A stretch of 16,977 nucleotides of DNA from Coriobacteriia bacterium (GTDB taxonomy: Bacteria > Actinomycetota > Coriobacteriia > WRKU01 > WQUG01): NCBI GenBank assembly GCA_009785705.1, contig WQVS01000016.1, positions 1 through 16,977 of the forward strand, given 5' to 3'. Positions 1 through 7,340 of the stretch are shown in pieces. Under the pieces are notes generated by a model. The model saw only the letters and a list, made by a program, of their open reading frames with translations, was not told where the DNA came from and did no database searches. Both the position numbers and the translations under genes were made by a program. The number at the start of each line of letters is the position of its first letter. Positions within the stretch are counted from its first letter, which is position 1.

Positions 1-87
1 ATCAAGTGACGAAGTTGTCTCTGTTTGAGTACCCTCTGTTAAGGCATCTTCGCCATCTGAGTCATTAAAAAGTGAAAGTGTATCCAT
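1..87 (-). CDS. N-terminal fragment of an unidentified gene
   Basis: An open frame begins at ATG 87-85 and runs off the window start after 29 codons, reading MDTLSLFNDSDGEDALTEGT and then more acidic and Thr/Ser-rich residues. It lies 30 nt downstream of the surface-protein stop, on the same strand. There is no Shine-Dalgarno sequence. A -10-like TATAGT (positions 105-100) lies just upstream, so it could have its own promoter with a very short leader. The fragment is too short to name. A polar, acidic N-terminus suggests a soluble protein, but that is weak. Confidence 0.4.
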   Translation of the reverse strand, partial: MDTLSLFNDSDGEDALTEGTQTETTSSLD

Positions 88-117
88 GCTTGTAAGGATA
101 CTATATGAATGACTCAG

Positions 118-3100
118 CTACAGATTTTGTATTTCAGTTTTTAAGCGCTGTGTACGCAATAATGTCAGTGGCACAAGAATCGCTGCCACAATAACGAACA
201 CTGTAACTAAGGAGGGTCTACTTAAGAAAAGACCTGCAGGTGTTGGGGCTCTATGCATATTTGTGAATTCTGCCGCATTTCTTGCCTCACCAACTGACTG
301 TTCGCCCGTACTCAGCTCTACATTATCTATGCCTGCTTGAGGATTATTTACTGCAACAGGCAAACCATTGCTTGTCAGCAAGAGTGAAGGAGTAAAATTG
401 CGACTCGCAAGTTCTGTGATAGTGTAGCCTGCACCCACGTGTACATTCATTATTACCAGAGTCTGATTGTGACGCAGCGACACTGTCTGCTCTACACTCG
501 GAGCAAAAAGCAGGTAATCTCCATAAGAACTAGTCCCTGCTACCAATCCGTTAGAGCTAGCTGTGACTATCGTGTTTGTTTGCTCATCGACAACATAGGC
601 TCTGTAGCCTGCATGATTCTGTACAAGGCTTGGCGCATTCATTCGTATCCTAAAGTCAAAATATTGACTGCGATTAGCAAATTCGCCTACGACCTCTTTA
701 GACAAGGTAAGTCCTTTCATTGCTAAAGGATCTGTTGGGTCAGTCCCTGGGTGAGCTCGTATAAAAGTATTAACAAAATTAAGGGTGCCTTCACCTTTTG
801 GGCCCATCTCTTCTTCTGAAATTACTTCTTGCAGATGTATTGCAACAACATGAGTACCGCCTGCCAGGACAGGCAGATCCTGCACGATAAAGCTCAACTT
901 CCAAACTCTGGTATCGAAAGTCATAATCTCTGTTGCAGTGCTCGTAAAGGTGTCAGCTCTTTCGCTCACTCTGTAGGTATATATTCCTTGCGAGGGGAAA
1001 CTTACATCTTTGAGCAAAAATTCTGACGAACGAATTACCTCTATGATACTGCCTGTGCCCGTAGCTTCTGTGCTTGTAGTGTCGATACTTATTCCGATAT
1101 CTGCTGCTGAAATACTGATTGTCTGATTATCGAGCTCAGGCAGAAGCTCTTTTGCAGCAGTACTGGTATCTTCATTAAAGCTATAAGGCACTATCTCAAA
1201 GATAAAATCTGCATCGGGACTGGTTGTTCCCTCTGGCATACGCAAAGTTTTAGTGATAGTAGTATCGATTTCCTTAGGAACAGTCACAAATTGATGGTGG
1301 GCTTCTGACATCTCGCTACCCTGAGTCGCCCTGAAATCTGCCACAACAACAGTGTATAAGGTCGCGTAGTCTAAGGTGTTTCCCTCAAGAGAATCAAGCG
1401 CGGGTAAAGGAATGGTAAGTACGGTATCGTCTTCGCTCCATGTAGCGCCCGAAAGACTAAGTGCTTGTCCATTCAGGGTCACCGTGCCTAGTTGCACACT
1501 ATTTACTGTCTGATTAAAGCTTATTGCAACATGTTCAGTATCTACTGCCACATTTGTACCCTGTGGCAAGACATTCACCACAGAAAGAGGAGGAATGACT
1601 CTCGCTGTTGTAAACGTCCAAGTATGCGGATGCATTTCATTTGTGCCACGAAGACCAAAATGAGCATCCACAAAGCCCGACACTGTTGCTGTGTGCATAG
1701 TGTTAGAGGCAAATAGAATCAGTGGTGCAGTGAATACGGTATTAGGGCCGCGTGTGCTATTTGACCATGTACCTGCAGCAACATCTACTGTAGCACCATG
1801 GTCAATCACAATAGTACCCCGTGATTCTAGATCAGTTCTCATTGACCTATCGAAGTTTATCGTAACGAATTCGGTATTCAATTCTGTTATGCCTGCCGCC
1901 CCATTGTTCGGGATAGTCGCATTACCTGCGGGATTCCAATTAGAGGCACTGGAAGAAGTCAAGGATGCCGCAACCCGCCAGGGAACCCAATTGTTAGTGC
2001 CGGTACCTTGTGCACCTGTACCTTGCGCACCTAAAGGTGTCGTGATTCCTTTGCCTAGCTGACCGAACTCGTTTTGTCCCCAGGACCATAAGGCTCCATC
2101 AGCATCAAGTGCAAATGCCTGAGCCGCACTTACGCTGACTGCCTCCCACACAAAGTCTCCCGGCACTCTTTGCGGAAGGATTTGGCCTGTGGTATTTCCT
2201 GCACCGAGCTGTCCATGGGTGCCATCCCCCCAAGCCCAAGCATTACCATCGACATCTATTGCCATGGTATTAAGAGCACCCGCAGTAACAAATCGCCACG
2301 CAGAGACCTCTGCAACATTTACCCTTGTGGGAGAATTGCGATGAATGGCCTGCGCTTGACCCAATTGACCGCTGTCACCTATTCCCCACATCCACAGGCT
2401 ACCATCAGTACCTATTGCTGCTGAAAAATTGATTCCTGTGGCAACGAATTGCCACGACGATGCACCTGTGGTTATCCTGGTGGGAGTAGTGCGCGTATTT
2501 GCAGCTTGAGTATTCATGTCTAAACCTAAGCCCAATTGCCCAAAGTCATTACCACCCCAAGACCAAAGGCTTCCATCGGTGCCCAGTGCTAAGGTATGAT
2601 GCCTTCCTGCATCCAGCGATTGCCAACCACTAGGTCCCCCTGATACTCTTTGAGGAGTAGTGTAAATTCTGTCTTCAAATCTTCCTATTCCCAGCTGTCC
2701 TGCATAATTGGCTCCCCAAGACCAAAGGCTTCCGTCGGCACCTATTGCCAAAGTGGTGGTCCATCCCGCAGCAACCGTCTGCCAGCTAGATGCACCACCT
2801 GTTACTCTTTGTGGATAAGAATGGGTACGTGTATTGCCTATGCCAAGCTGACCTTCTTCACCACGACCCCATGCCCAGAGACTTCCGTCAGTACCAATTG
2901 CTAGCGTATAGCTAGAGATTGCTCGTGAACAGCCACCGGCAGAAACCGATTTCCATGTAGATGCGCCATCTGTTACTTTTTGAGGAATGTTTCGATTAGT
3001 AGTATTACCAAGGCCCAGTTGTCCAACATTGTTGCGTCCCCAGGTCCAAAGGTTTCCGTCTCCATCAATTGCCGCAGCATGCATGGTTCCCGTAGAGATT

Positions 3101-3342
3101 TGAACTACCCTCTGGCCAGATGATTCTAAATGCCTTACGCCTTCTTCAGTAAGCGCCGCCATCTGACTGTCGGAAAGCGACTCCTGCTGCTGCGCAATAA
3201 ATGATTGCACTGCAGGCAAATTAGCCGCAGCAACAAAAGGAAGTAGCAACATAAGTGCCGCTACTAGCAGCAATGTAGGGGTTCTTTTGTTGGTAGATTT
3301 TTTGCTATTAAGCCTGCCGTCAACTTTTTCTGCAATAACCAT
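118..3342 (-). CDS. Large surface protein: RCC1 propeller, Ig-like and isopeptide-type domains, membrane anchor
   Basis: The protein has 1074 aa from the preferred start (numbering below uses an upstream ATG at 3348 as residue 1). A hydrophobic stretch at about 25-43 is a signal sequence. Seven RCC1 repeats cover about 80-455, each with a W-x-W-G core (near 101, 158, 209, 262, 319, 371, 421) followed by GQLG, enough for one full seven-bladed propeller. Two bacterial Ig-like (Big_5-type) domains follow (about 470-582 and 586-690). Then come two Spy0128/FctA-type domains (about 695-865 and 878-1033), each with a Lys near the first strand, a central Glu (YRVSE; ITEL) and a C-terminal Asn (FVNTF; FTNMH), the pattern expected for an intramolecular isopeptide bond. 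The C-terminus is one membrane segment (about 1046-1064) and a short basic tail, with no LPXTG. The start at 3342 is chosen because GAGGA lies 6 nt before it. Role inferred: surface display, adhesion or partner binding; the ligand is unknown. Confidence 0.85.
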   Translation of the reverse strand: MVIAEKVDGRLNSKKSTNKRTPTLLLVAALMLLLPFVAAANLPAVQSFIAQQQESLSDSQMAALTEEGVRHLESSGQRVVQISTGTMHAAAIDGDGNLWTWGRNNVGQLGLGNTTNRNIPQKVTDGASTWKSVSAGGCSRAISSYTLAIGTDGSLWAWGRGEEGQLGIGNTRTHSYPQRVTGGASSWQTVAAGWTTTLAIGADGSLWSWGANYAGQLGIGRFEDRIYTTPQRVSGGPSGWQSLDAGRHHTLALGTDGSLWSWGGNDFGQLGLGLDMNTQAANTRTTPTRITTGASSWQFVATGINFSAAIGTDGSLWMWGIGDSGQLGQAQAIHRNSPTRVNVAEVSAWRFVTAGALNTMAIDVDGNAWAWGDGTHGQLGAGNTTGQILPQRVPGDFVWEAVSVSAAQAFALDADGALWSWGQNEFGQLGKGITTPLGAQGTGAQGTGTNNWVPWRVAASLTSSSASNWNPAGNATIPNNGAAGITELNTEFVTINFDRSMRTDLESRGTIVIDHGATVDVAAGTWSNSTRGPNTVFTAPLILFASNTMHTATVSGFVDAHFGLRGTNEMHPHTWTFTTARVIPPLSVVNVLPQGTNVAVDTEHVAISFNQTVNSVQLGTVTLNGQALSLSGATWSEDDTVLTIPLPALDSLEGNTLDYATLYTVVVADFRATQGSEMSEAHHQFVTVPKEIDTTITKTLRMPEGTTSPDADFIFEIVPYSFNEDTSTAAKELLPELDNQTISISAADIGISIDTTSTEATGTGSIIEVIRSSEFLLKDVSFPSQGIYTYRVSERADTFTSTATEIMTFDTRVWKLSFIVQDLPVLAGGTHVVAIHLQEVISEEEMGPKGEGTLNFVNTFIRAHPGTDPTDPLAMKGLTLSKEVVGEFANRSQYFDFRIRMNAPSLVQNHAGYRAYVVDEQTNTIVTASSNGLVAGTSSYGDYLLFAPSVEQTVSLRHNQTLVIMNVHVGAGYTITELASRNFTPSLLLTSNGLPVAVNNPQAGIDNVELSTGEQSVGEARNAAEFTNMHRAPTPAGLFLSRPSLVTVFVIVAAILVPLTLLRTQRLKTEIQNL

Positions 3343-3348
3343 AGTCAT

Positions 3349-3353
3349 TCCTC
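3349..3353 (-). promoter_or_regulatory. Shine-Dalgarno site that decides the surface-protein start
   Basis: GAGGA (minus strand) lies 6 nt before the ATG at 3342 but directly abuts the ATG at 3348. The inner ATG is therefore the likelier start, which shortens the protein by two residues. Confidence 0.6.
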
Positions 3354-3363
3354 ATAGTAATAC

Positions 3364-3387
3364 GGCGGTCACTATTTGGCGGTCACT
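3364..3387. repeat. Tandem 10-bp direct repeat upstream of the surface-protein gene
   Basis: GGCGGTCACT occurs at 3364-3373 and again at 3378-3387, a 14-bp period, in otherwise AT-rich DNA 10-35 bp before the Shine-Dalgarno site of the surface-protein gene. On the coding strand it reads AGTGACCGCC twice. It could be a regulator's tandem site or a paired element in the 5' leader. No partner regulator can be named. Confidence 0.5.
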
Positions 3388-3493
3388 GCTTTATTTAATT
3401 CGCAGATACATTAAATTGTTATTTAATTGCTCTTGAAAGATGTCTCACTATAAAAAAATTAACATACCTCACTAAATTAAAAACGCTTCCTTA

Positions 3494-3499
3494 ATTATA
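3494..3499 (-). promoter_or_regulatory. Candidate -10 box for the surface-protein gene
   Basis: A perfect TATAAT is present on the minus strand. A weak -35 (TTGCAT) lies 18 bp upstream. This would give a leader of about 145 nt. The rest of the 222-bp gap 3349-3570 is AT-rich and offers other weak -10 candidates (for example TATAGT near 3449), so the choice is uncertain. Confidence 0.3.
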
Positions 3500-3546
3500 C
3501 TTTGCTCAAATCCTGCCATGCAAGTAAGTGATACTAAATCAACATC

Positions 3547-3569
3547 AAATTCACACAATTGTTGAATTT
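3547..3569 (-). repeat. Inverted repeat just after the elp3 stop
   Basis: AAATTCA (3547-3553) and TGAATTT (3563-3569) are perfect inverted arms around a 9-nt loop, directly after the elp3 stop codon. The stem is AT-only apart from one pair and no clear U-run follows on the minus strand, so it would be a poor intrinsic terminator. It may still mark the transcript end or be a protein site. Confidence 0.35.
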
Positions 3570-3570
3570 A

Positions 3571-5484
3571 CTATTTGCCCCCTTGTAAAAGGTTTCTTAC
3601 CTGATAGAGCTCGTCATCAAGAAAGCCCAGCTTACGATAATACCTGCGAGTACCTACTGAACTAATAACACTCATCTTTGTATAACCCTCATCTTCAGCG
3701 ATTTCACAAGCCTTCTCTATAAGTTTTCTGCCTAGACCAAAGTGCTGTACATTACTTGCACTGTGTTGATTGTTGTCTTCTTCTACCTTATTGATGGCTG
3801 CTACCTTGCCGTATACGTGAACTTCGCGAATAATAGCCGTATCAAGAGACATCGGAAGTTGACTTTCATCTATCGGAAGATAGTACGCACGATTAGGCTT
3901 CGGCAAAGATAGACGCAAGAAACCAGCTATTCTTTCATCGCCTGTCACCCACTGCAAAAAATGTTCCTGCGACACGCTTGACTCATAGGTGACAATGTCT
4001 AGCTTTAGGTCATCGTGAATAATCTCGTGACTGCTCACCTCACGGTGGCGAATCTCACGTATGGTTTCGCCTGAATCAATGACAGATTTTTCAACCAACT
4101 GACGCAAGTTGGTGCGCTTGCTACCTGCCATGATGTCGTGTGACGATATGTCCCGAATCATGCGTGATATGCGCACATGTGACGGAGTATTTATCGTATT
4201 GGTGGCAAGTAGCTTGACCAATTCTTCCTCTGGGTAGGGCTGCCAGCTACCATCCTCATAGTGGGCAACAAGACCTGTGCCTGCGACTAACGAGCAGGGA
4301 TAAAGCTTAATTTCATCGGGAATATAAGCGGGATTAGTCATAAAGTGCGCATACTCTGCCGCATCAGCCTCACGAGATGATCCGTAGAGATTTTGCATAA
4401 AGTGCCCATGAATCTTGAAGCCAAAAGTGCGCGCCAAGGCAAAAGCATTATGAATATGTTCAGAACTAGTGTGCCTACGATTAAGTCGCAATACCTGCGA
4501 ATCCAGACTTTGAATGCCAATTTGTAGTCGTGTCACGCCCAATTGTCGCAGCAGCACCAAGGTATCCGCCGTCACAAGGTCAGGGCGCGTTTCTACCGTA
4601 AAGCCCACCATGCGGTGCTGTGAAGATTCGTTGATGGCCTGCTGCTGGCGAAGTGCGTCCATGCTCCACTCTGCAGATGCGCTTACGCGACTTACCTTCT
4701 GCCACATCTCGCAGTCTTCATAAAGTTCACGGATTGCCTGATTGTAGCTTAGCTCCCCATTATCTACACATTGCTGTACGGCTGCTGTGCGTTGAATAAT
4801 ATCATCTTTGCTATCACTAAAGCCTGCGTCCAAATAGCGTTGGCGCAGCTTATTTATCTCTGTTTGGTTTACGCTTATCCCGCCCTCTACTGTGTCATTA
4901 AGCGCACGATAGAGTTCGTGAGTAAACCACAATTGGTAATCCTGTGAATAGTCACACCAGGAACCTCCCAGCACGATGAGCTCAACCTTATCTGTTAAGT
5001 GTCCCATTTGGGTAAGTGCCTGCAGACGTGATTGCACCTGCAAGTAAGGATCAAAGAAATTGCGTTCTGCACGCTGGCAGGCAGGTTCGTCACTTAGATA
5101 GCTCTTTGGCATACGCACGTCATTGGGACAGTAAAGGCAATCGCTGGCACAGCGCCAGGGCTTAGTGATGACGGTAATCGTTGCCACCCCCGAAGAGGTG
5201 CGTCTAGGCTTAGTCTGAAGTATGCGCAACAGACGACGCTCCAATTTGGGGCTAATATTCCAAGACTTCCACCTGCTAACATCACTGCGTTTTACTTCTT
5301 GATAGTAAGATAGCAGTCGATGCTTCGAGTAATCCTGGGCATCAGGACGCCCCTTGCCTAAGCGGTCAATAAGGCGAGAAAAGGTCTCAGCATCTGAAAG
5401 GACATAAGCAGACCCGTCAGGAGCCTGCGCATGCACGGGGCCCGCCCGCAATTCATCAACTATGTTAAGTAACATATCTTCCAT
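3571..5484 (-). CDS. elp3: Elp3-family tRNA wobble-uridine radical SAM / acetyltransferase-fold enzyme
   Basis: 637 aa. Elp3 uses a radical SAM domain and an acetyl-CoA-binding GNAT domain to install a carboxymethyl group at C5 of tRNA uridine 34. Visible here: the lead-in TSSGVATITVITKPWRC, the cluster cysteines C112, C116 and C119 followed by CPND, GHLTDKVELIVLGGSW (about 161-176), TVETRPD (296-302), GVTRLQIGIQS (316-326), EIKLYPC (391-397) and SHVRISRMIRDI (435-446). The GNAT domain has the acetyl-CoA loop QHFGLG (580-585) and the Elp3 signature VISSVGTRRYYRKLGF (606-621). Two oddities: the cysteine spacing is C-x3-C-x2-C, not the C-x9-C-x2-C of yeast Elp3, and an insertion of roughly 70-90 residues lies between the two halves of the radical SAM barrel (about 195-285). 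There is no Shine-Dalgarno site at the ATG. Bacterial Elp3 acts without the Elongator subunits. It is divergent from a Trm9-like gene 36 bp away. Confidence 0.9.
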   Translation of the reverse strand: MEDMLLNIVDELRAGPVHAQAPDGSAYVLSDAETFSRLIDRLGKGRPDAQDYSKHRLLSYYQEVKRSDVSRWKSWNISPKLERRLLRILQTKPRRTSSGVATITVITKPWRCASDCLYCPNDVRMPKSYLSDEPACQRAERNFFDPYLQVQSRLQALTQMGHLTDKVELIVLGGSWCDYSQDYQLWFTHELYRALNDTVEGGISVNQTEINKLRQRYLDAGFSDSKDDIIQRTAAVQQCVDNGELSYNQAIRELYEDCEMWQKVSRVSASAEWSMDALRQQQAINESSQHRMVGFTVETRPDLVTADTLVLLRQLGVTRLQIGIQSLDSQVLRLNRRHTSSEHIHNAFALARTFGFKIHGHFMQNLYGSSREADAAEYAHFMTNPAYIPDEIKLYPCSLVAGTGLVAHYEDGSWQPYPEEELVKLLATNTINTPSHVRISRMIRDISSHDIMAGSKRTNLRQLVEKSVIDSGETIREIRHREVSSHEIIHDDLKLDIVTYESSVSQEHFLQWVTGDERIAGFLRLSLPKPNRAYYLPIDESQLPMSLDTAIIREVHVYGKVAAINKVEEDNNQHSASNVQHFGLGRKLIEKACEIAEDEGYTKMSVISSVGTRRYYRKLGFLDDELYQVRNLLQGGK

Positions 5485-5494
5485 AGAGGAACTT

Positions 5495-5514
5495 ATTGTA
5501 GCGTAGGTTAAACT
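5495..5514. promoter_or_regulatory. Divergent, nearly leaderless promoters of elp3 and the Trm9-like gene
   Basis: The two ATGs are only 36 bp apart (5484 on minus, 5521 on plus). On the minus strand TACAAT occupies 5500-5495, 10 nt before the elp3 ATG. On the plus strand TAAACT occupies 5509-5514, exactly 6 nt before the methyltransferase ATG. Neither gene has a Shine-Dalgarno site. Good -35 boxes are not visible, and each would have to lie inside the other gene's start. If real, the promoters overlap and probably exclude one another or share a regulator. Confidence 0.4.
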
Positions 5515-5520
5515 ATATCC

Positions 5521-6357
5521 ATGAATGATTCTACTGTTAATTTTTTACTTGAGCTCAATAATCGCTTTTACCAAGAACAAGGAGCCTCTTTCGCGCAAAC
5601 AAGAGGGGCACCCTGGCATGGCTGGAAGCGCTGTCTTGAAGAACTGGGTAATGCCAACCTTGCACATAAAGAACTTTCCATACTTGACCTTGCCTGTGGG
5701 AATAGGCGCTTTGAAGCCTTTTTGCGCTCATCGTTACCAGAGACCACGATTAACTATTTTGGAGTAGACAACAGCAACGAGATGTCTGGGGAACACGATG
5801 GGGAAAGTCCCCACCTGAGTCTATCTGACAGTGACAGTGCCCAAAGCAACTATCAAGACCTTGACATATTACGCTTGCTTGTTGATGATGGCCAGAAGGC
5901 TGTTGAGGAGCACGTCCATGCTCCACAGTGTGACATAGTAAGCACTTTTGGATTCATGCATCATATCCCGAGCCAAAGCCTGCGTAAGGCTCTATTGGAT
6001 ATCATGATTACTCACACAAAATCTGGCGGATTTATAATCGCATCTTTCTGGCAATTTATTAAATGTCCCAATTTGGGACAAAAAGCCAAAGAGACTCATG
6101 TCTGCGCACTGACAGAACTAAGTCCTCCCGCCCCCTTTGAAAGCGCTGATGCACTAAACAAAACCCTGGATAAGGGCGATTACTTTCTGGGCTGGCAAAA
6201 CAAGACAGGTGCCTATCGCTATTGTCACAGTTTCTCAGAATGTGAAATCAATGGGCTCGTGAAACATGTCAGCGATAGAGCCAAGCTCATAGCTCACTTT
6301 GAAGCAGACGGCAGAACCCAAAACCTTAACACTTATATCATTCTGCAAGTTTACTGA
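5521..6357 (+). CDS. SAM-dependent methyltransferase, Trm9/ALKBH8-like (predicted tRNA cm5U methyl ester forming)
   Basis: 278 aa, class I Rossmann methyltransferase. Motif I is ILDLACGNRRFEAFL (54-68), the acidic strand-2 motif is YFGVDNS (79-85), the post-II strand is CDIVSTFGFMHHIP (137-150) and the strand-5 region is GGFIIASFWQF (169-179). What narrows the family is outside the core: the N-terminus FYQEQGASFAQTRGAPW (16-32) resembles Trm9's F-x-x-TR-x-x-PW, and the C-terminal GDYFLGWQN...YRYCHSFSECEINGLV (219-247) resembles the VPW...RYYH.F..GELE block of Trm9 and ALKBH8. Those enzymes methylate the carboxyl of cm5U34, the Elp3 product, to give mcm5U. Divergence from elp3 supports that role. 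The acidic, Ser/Asp-rich stretch at 88-108 looks like a loop insertion. No Trm112 partner is in the window. A generic small-molecule methyltransferase remains possible. Confidence 0.7.
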   Translation: MNDSTVNFLLELNNRFYQEQGASFAQTRGAPWHGWKRCLEELGNANLAHKELSILDLACGNRRFEAFLRSSLPETTINYFGVDNSNEMSGEHDGESPHLSLSDSDSAQSNYQDLDILRLLVDDGQKAVEEHVHAPQCDIVSTFGFMHHIPSQSLRKALLDIMITHTKSGGFIIASFWQFIKCPNLGQKAKETHVCALTELSPPAPFESADALNKTLDKGDYFLGWQNKTGAYRYCHSFSECEINGLVKHVSDRAKLIAHFEADGRTQNLNTYIILQVY

Positions 6358-6401
6358 CAGGCGCACTCAGCTAAGTCAATCGCAAAGCTCTAAAGGAAGC
6401 A

Positions 6402-6425
6402 AGTCGGCCAGAATTGCAGCCGACT
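6402..6425 (-). terminator. Hairpin between convergent genes, probable terminator
   Basis: AGTCGGC (6402-6408) and GCCGACT (6419-6425) form a perfect 7-bp GC-rich stem with a 10-nt loop, between the stops of the Trm9-like gene and the secreted-protein gene. On the minus strand a T-rich tail (CTTGCTTCCTTT) follows. On the plus strand there is no T-run, so it best serves the minus-strand gene. Confidence 0.45.
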
Positions 6426-6434
6426 CAGCACTCG

Positions 6435-7229
6435 TTAGTACTCTTCGTTCGCAGCTCTGCGCCTTTTTGCCACAAGCACAATGCCCAAAACTGCCACTAC
6501 ACCAACCAAGGTACTAACAGCAGCTACGATTATTCCGTCTGATACACGACTCTCATTGGGAGTCCCCATGCCCCCAGGTGCTGTATAACTAATGTTAGTT
6601 GTAATCATGCGCCCAGCACCAACATCCCAGAAAGTACGCCCATATTGACGCTCACCTTCACCATTTAGCCCATAAAATTCTACGTCATCATCTATAACTA
6701 TCTGATTACCCGGAGGCAAATTGGTTATAAAGCGCAAAGCTTGAAGGTCAGTAAGAGGAGTATATTCCATGTGCAGTATGTAACTACCATCCCCCGCCTC
6801 TGCAACAGGATTAAAGAAAAGGTTATATTCGATTTGTGCCTGATGTTCATGTTGCAGAGTAGCAGTGTAGATGTCAAAACCATCTACGGTACGCATATCA
6901 GGGTTTTCAAATCTGGGAGCTGACTCAATGGGCCTATCGTCAGAAGGTTCGCCAAACCAAATTAGCTGAGCACCTTCAGGAACAGCTATCTCTATAGTGG
7001 CAGGCAGCTCTACTGTTTCTGGGTCAAGAAAACCAGTTACCGCGGCGAAATAGGTATTGGGTAGACGACGGACAGTTACCGTCATCGCATCAAAGGGAAT
7101 GACCTCGGAAGACTCTGTTGTTCCCGTTGCTGCTTCTGCAGTAAGAGCAGAACCTGGAAGCACCACTATGGTAGCTACAAAGGCAAAAAGAACGGTTCCT
7201 ACAATTACAGCTTTAAGCTGTTTAATCAT
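6435..7229 (-). CDS. Secreted, C-terminally membrane-anchored protein of unknown function
   Basis: 264 aa from the chosen start, where AGGAG lies 5 nt upstream; an ATG eight codons earlier lacks such a site. The N-terminus is a signal peptide: KQLK, a hydrophobic core at about 7-26, and a likely cleavage after AEA (near 33). The exported part (about 40-220) is rich in beta-strand patterns (TVTVRRLPNTYFAAV, IEIAVPEGAQLIWFG, DIYTATLQHEHQAQIEYNLFF, ALRFITNLPPGNQIV) and looks like one or two beta-sandwich domains. A membrane helix at about 230-254 is followed by AKRRRAANEEY, giving an outside domain on a single anchor. I do not recognise the family. No catalytic motif or cysteine pair is evident. 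It lies 111 nt after queA on the same strand, with its own likely promoter. Confidence 0.75.
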   Translation of the reverse strand: MIKQLKAVIVGTVLFAFVATIVVLPGSALTAEAATGTTESSEVIPFDAMTVTVRRLPNTYFAAVTGFLDPETVELPATIEIAVPEGAQLIWFGEPSDDRPIESAPRFENPDMRTVDGFDIYTATLQHEHQAQIEYNLFFNPVAEAGDGSYILHMEYTPLTDLQALRFITNLPPGNQIVIDDDVEFYGLNGEGERQYGRTFWDVGAGRMITTNISYTAPGGMGTPNESRVSDGIIVAAVSTLVGVVAVLGIVLVAKRRRAANEEY

Positions 7230-7253
7230 GTTTACTCCTGTCGTGCACTGCAA

Positions 7254-7274
7254 GCATCCGCGCTGCGGAAATGC
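7254..7274 (-). other. Hairpin in the leader of the secreted-protein gene
   Basis: On the minus strand GCAT-(TT)-CCGC, loop AGC, then GCGG-ATGC forms an 8-bp stem with a 2-nt bulge. It ends 14 nt before the AGGAG ribosome site, so it may affect translation or mRNA stability. Confidence 0.4.
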
Positions 7275-7303
7275 CTGCTTTTAAAGGTAAGATTTGATAC
7301 TAA

Positions 7304-7332
7304 GCTATAATACCATCGCTACTACTTTTCAA
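7304..7332 (-). promoter_or_regulatory. Likely promoter of the secreted-protein gene
   Basis: On the minus strand, TTGAAA (7332-7327) lies 17 bp before TATAGC (7309-7304). The start site would be near 7297, giving a leader of about 68 nt that contains the hairpin at 7254-7274. Transcription from queA could also read through, since no terminator follows queA. Confidence 0.45.
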
Positions 7333-7340
7333 GTGCCCTT

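Noticed and set aside
1691..2062. 123-codon plus-strand open frame opposite the surface-protein gene
   Set aside because: It is antisense to the conserved Ig-like and RCC1 region, and its protein looks like a complement-frame by-product.
2000..3100. Repeated DNA segments within the surface-protein gene as a possible repeat array or CRISPR
   Set aside because: The similarity is the coding of seven RCC1 blades, with diverged copies and no constant spacer structure.
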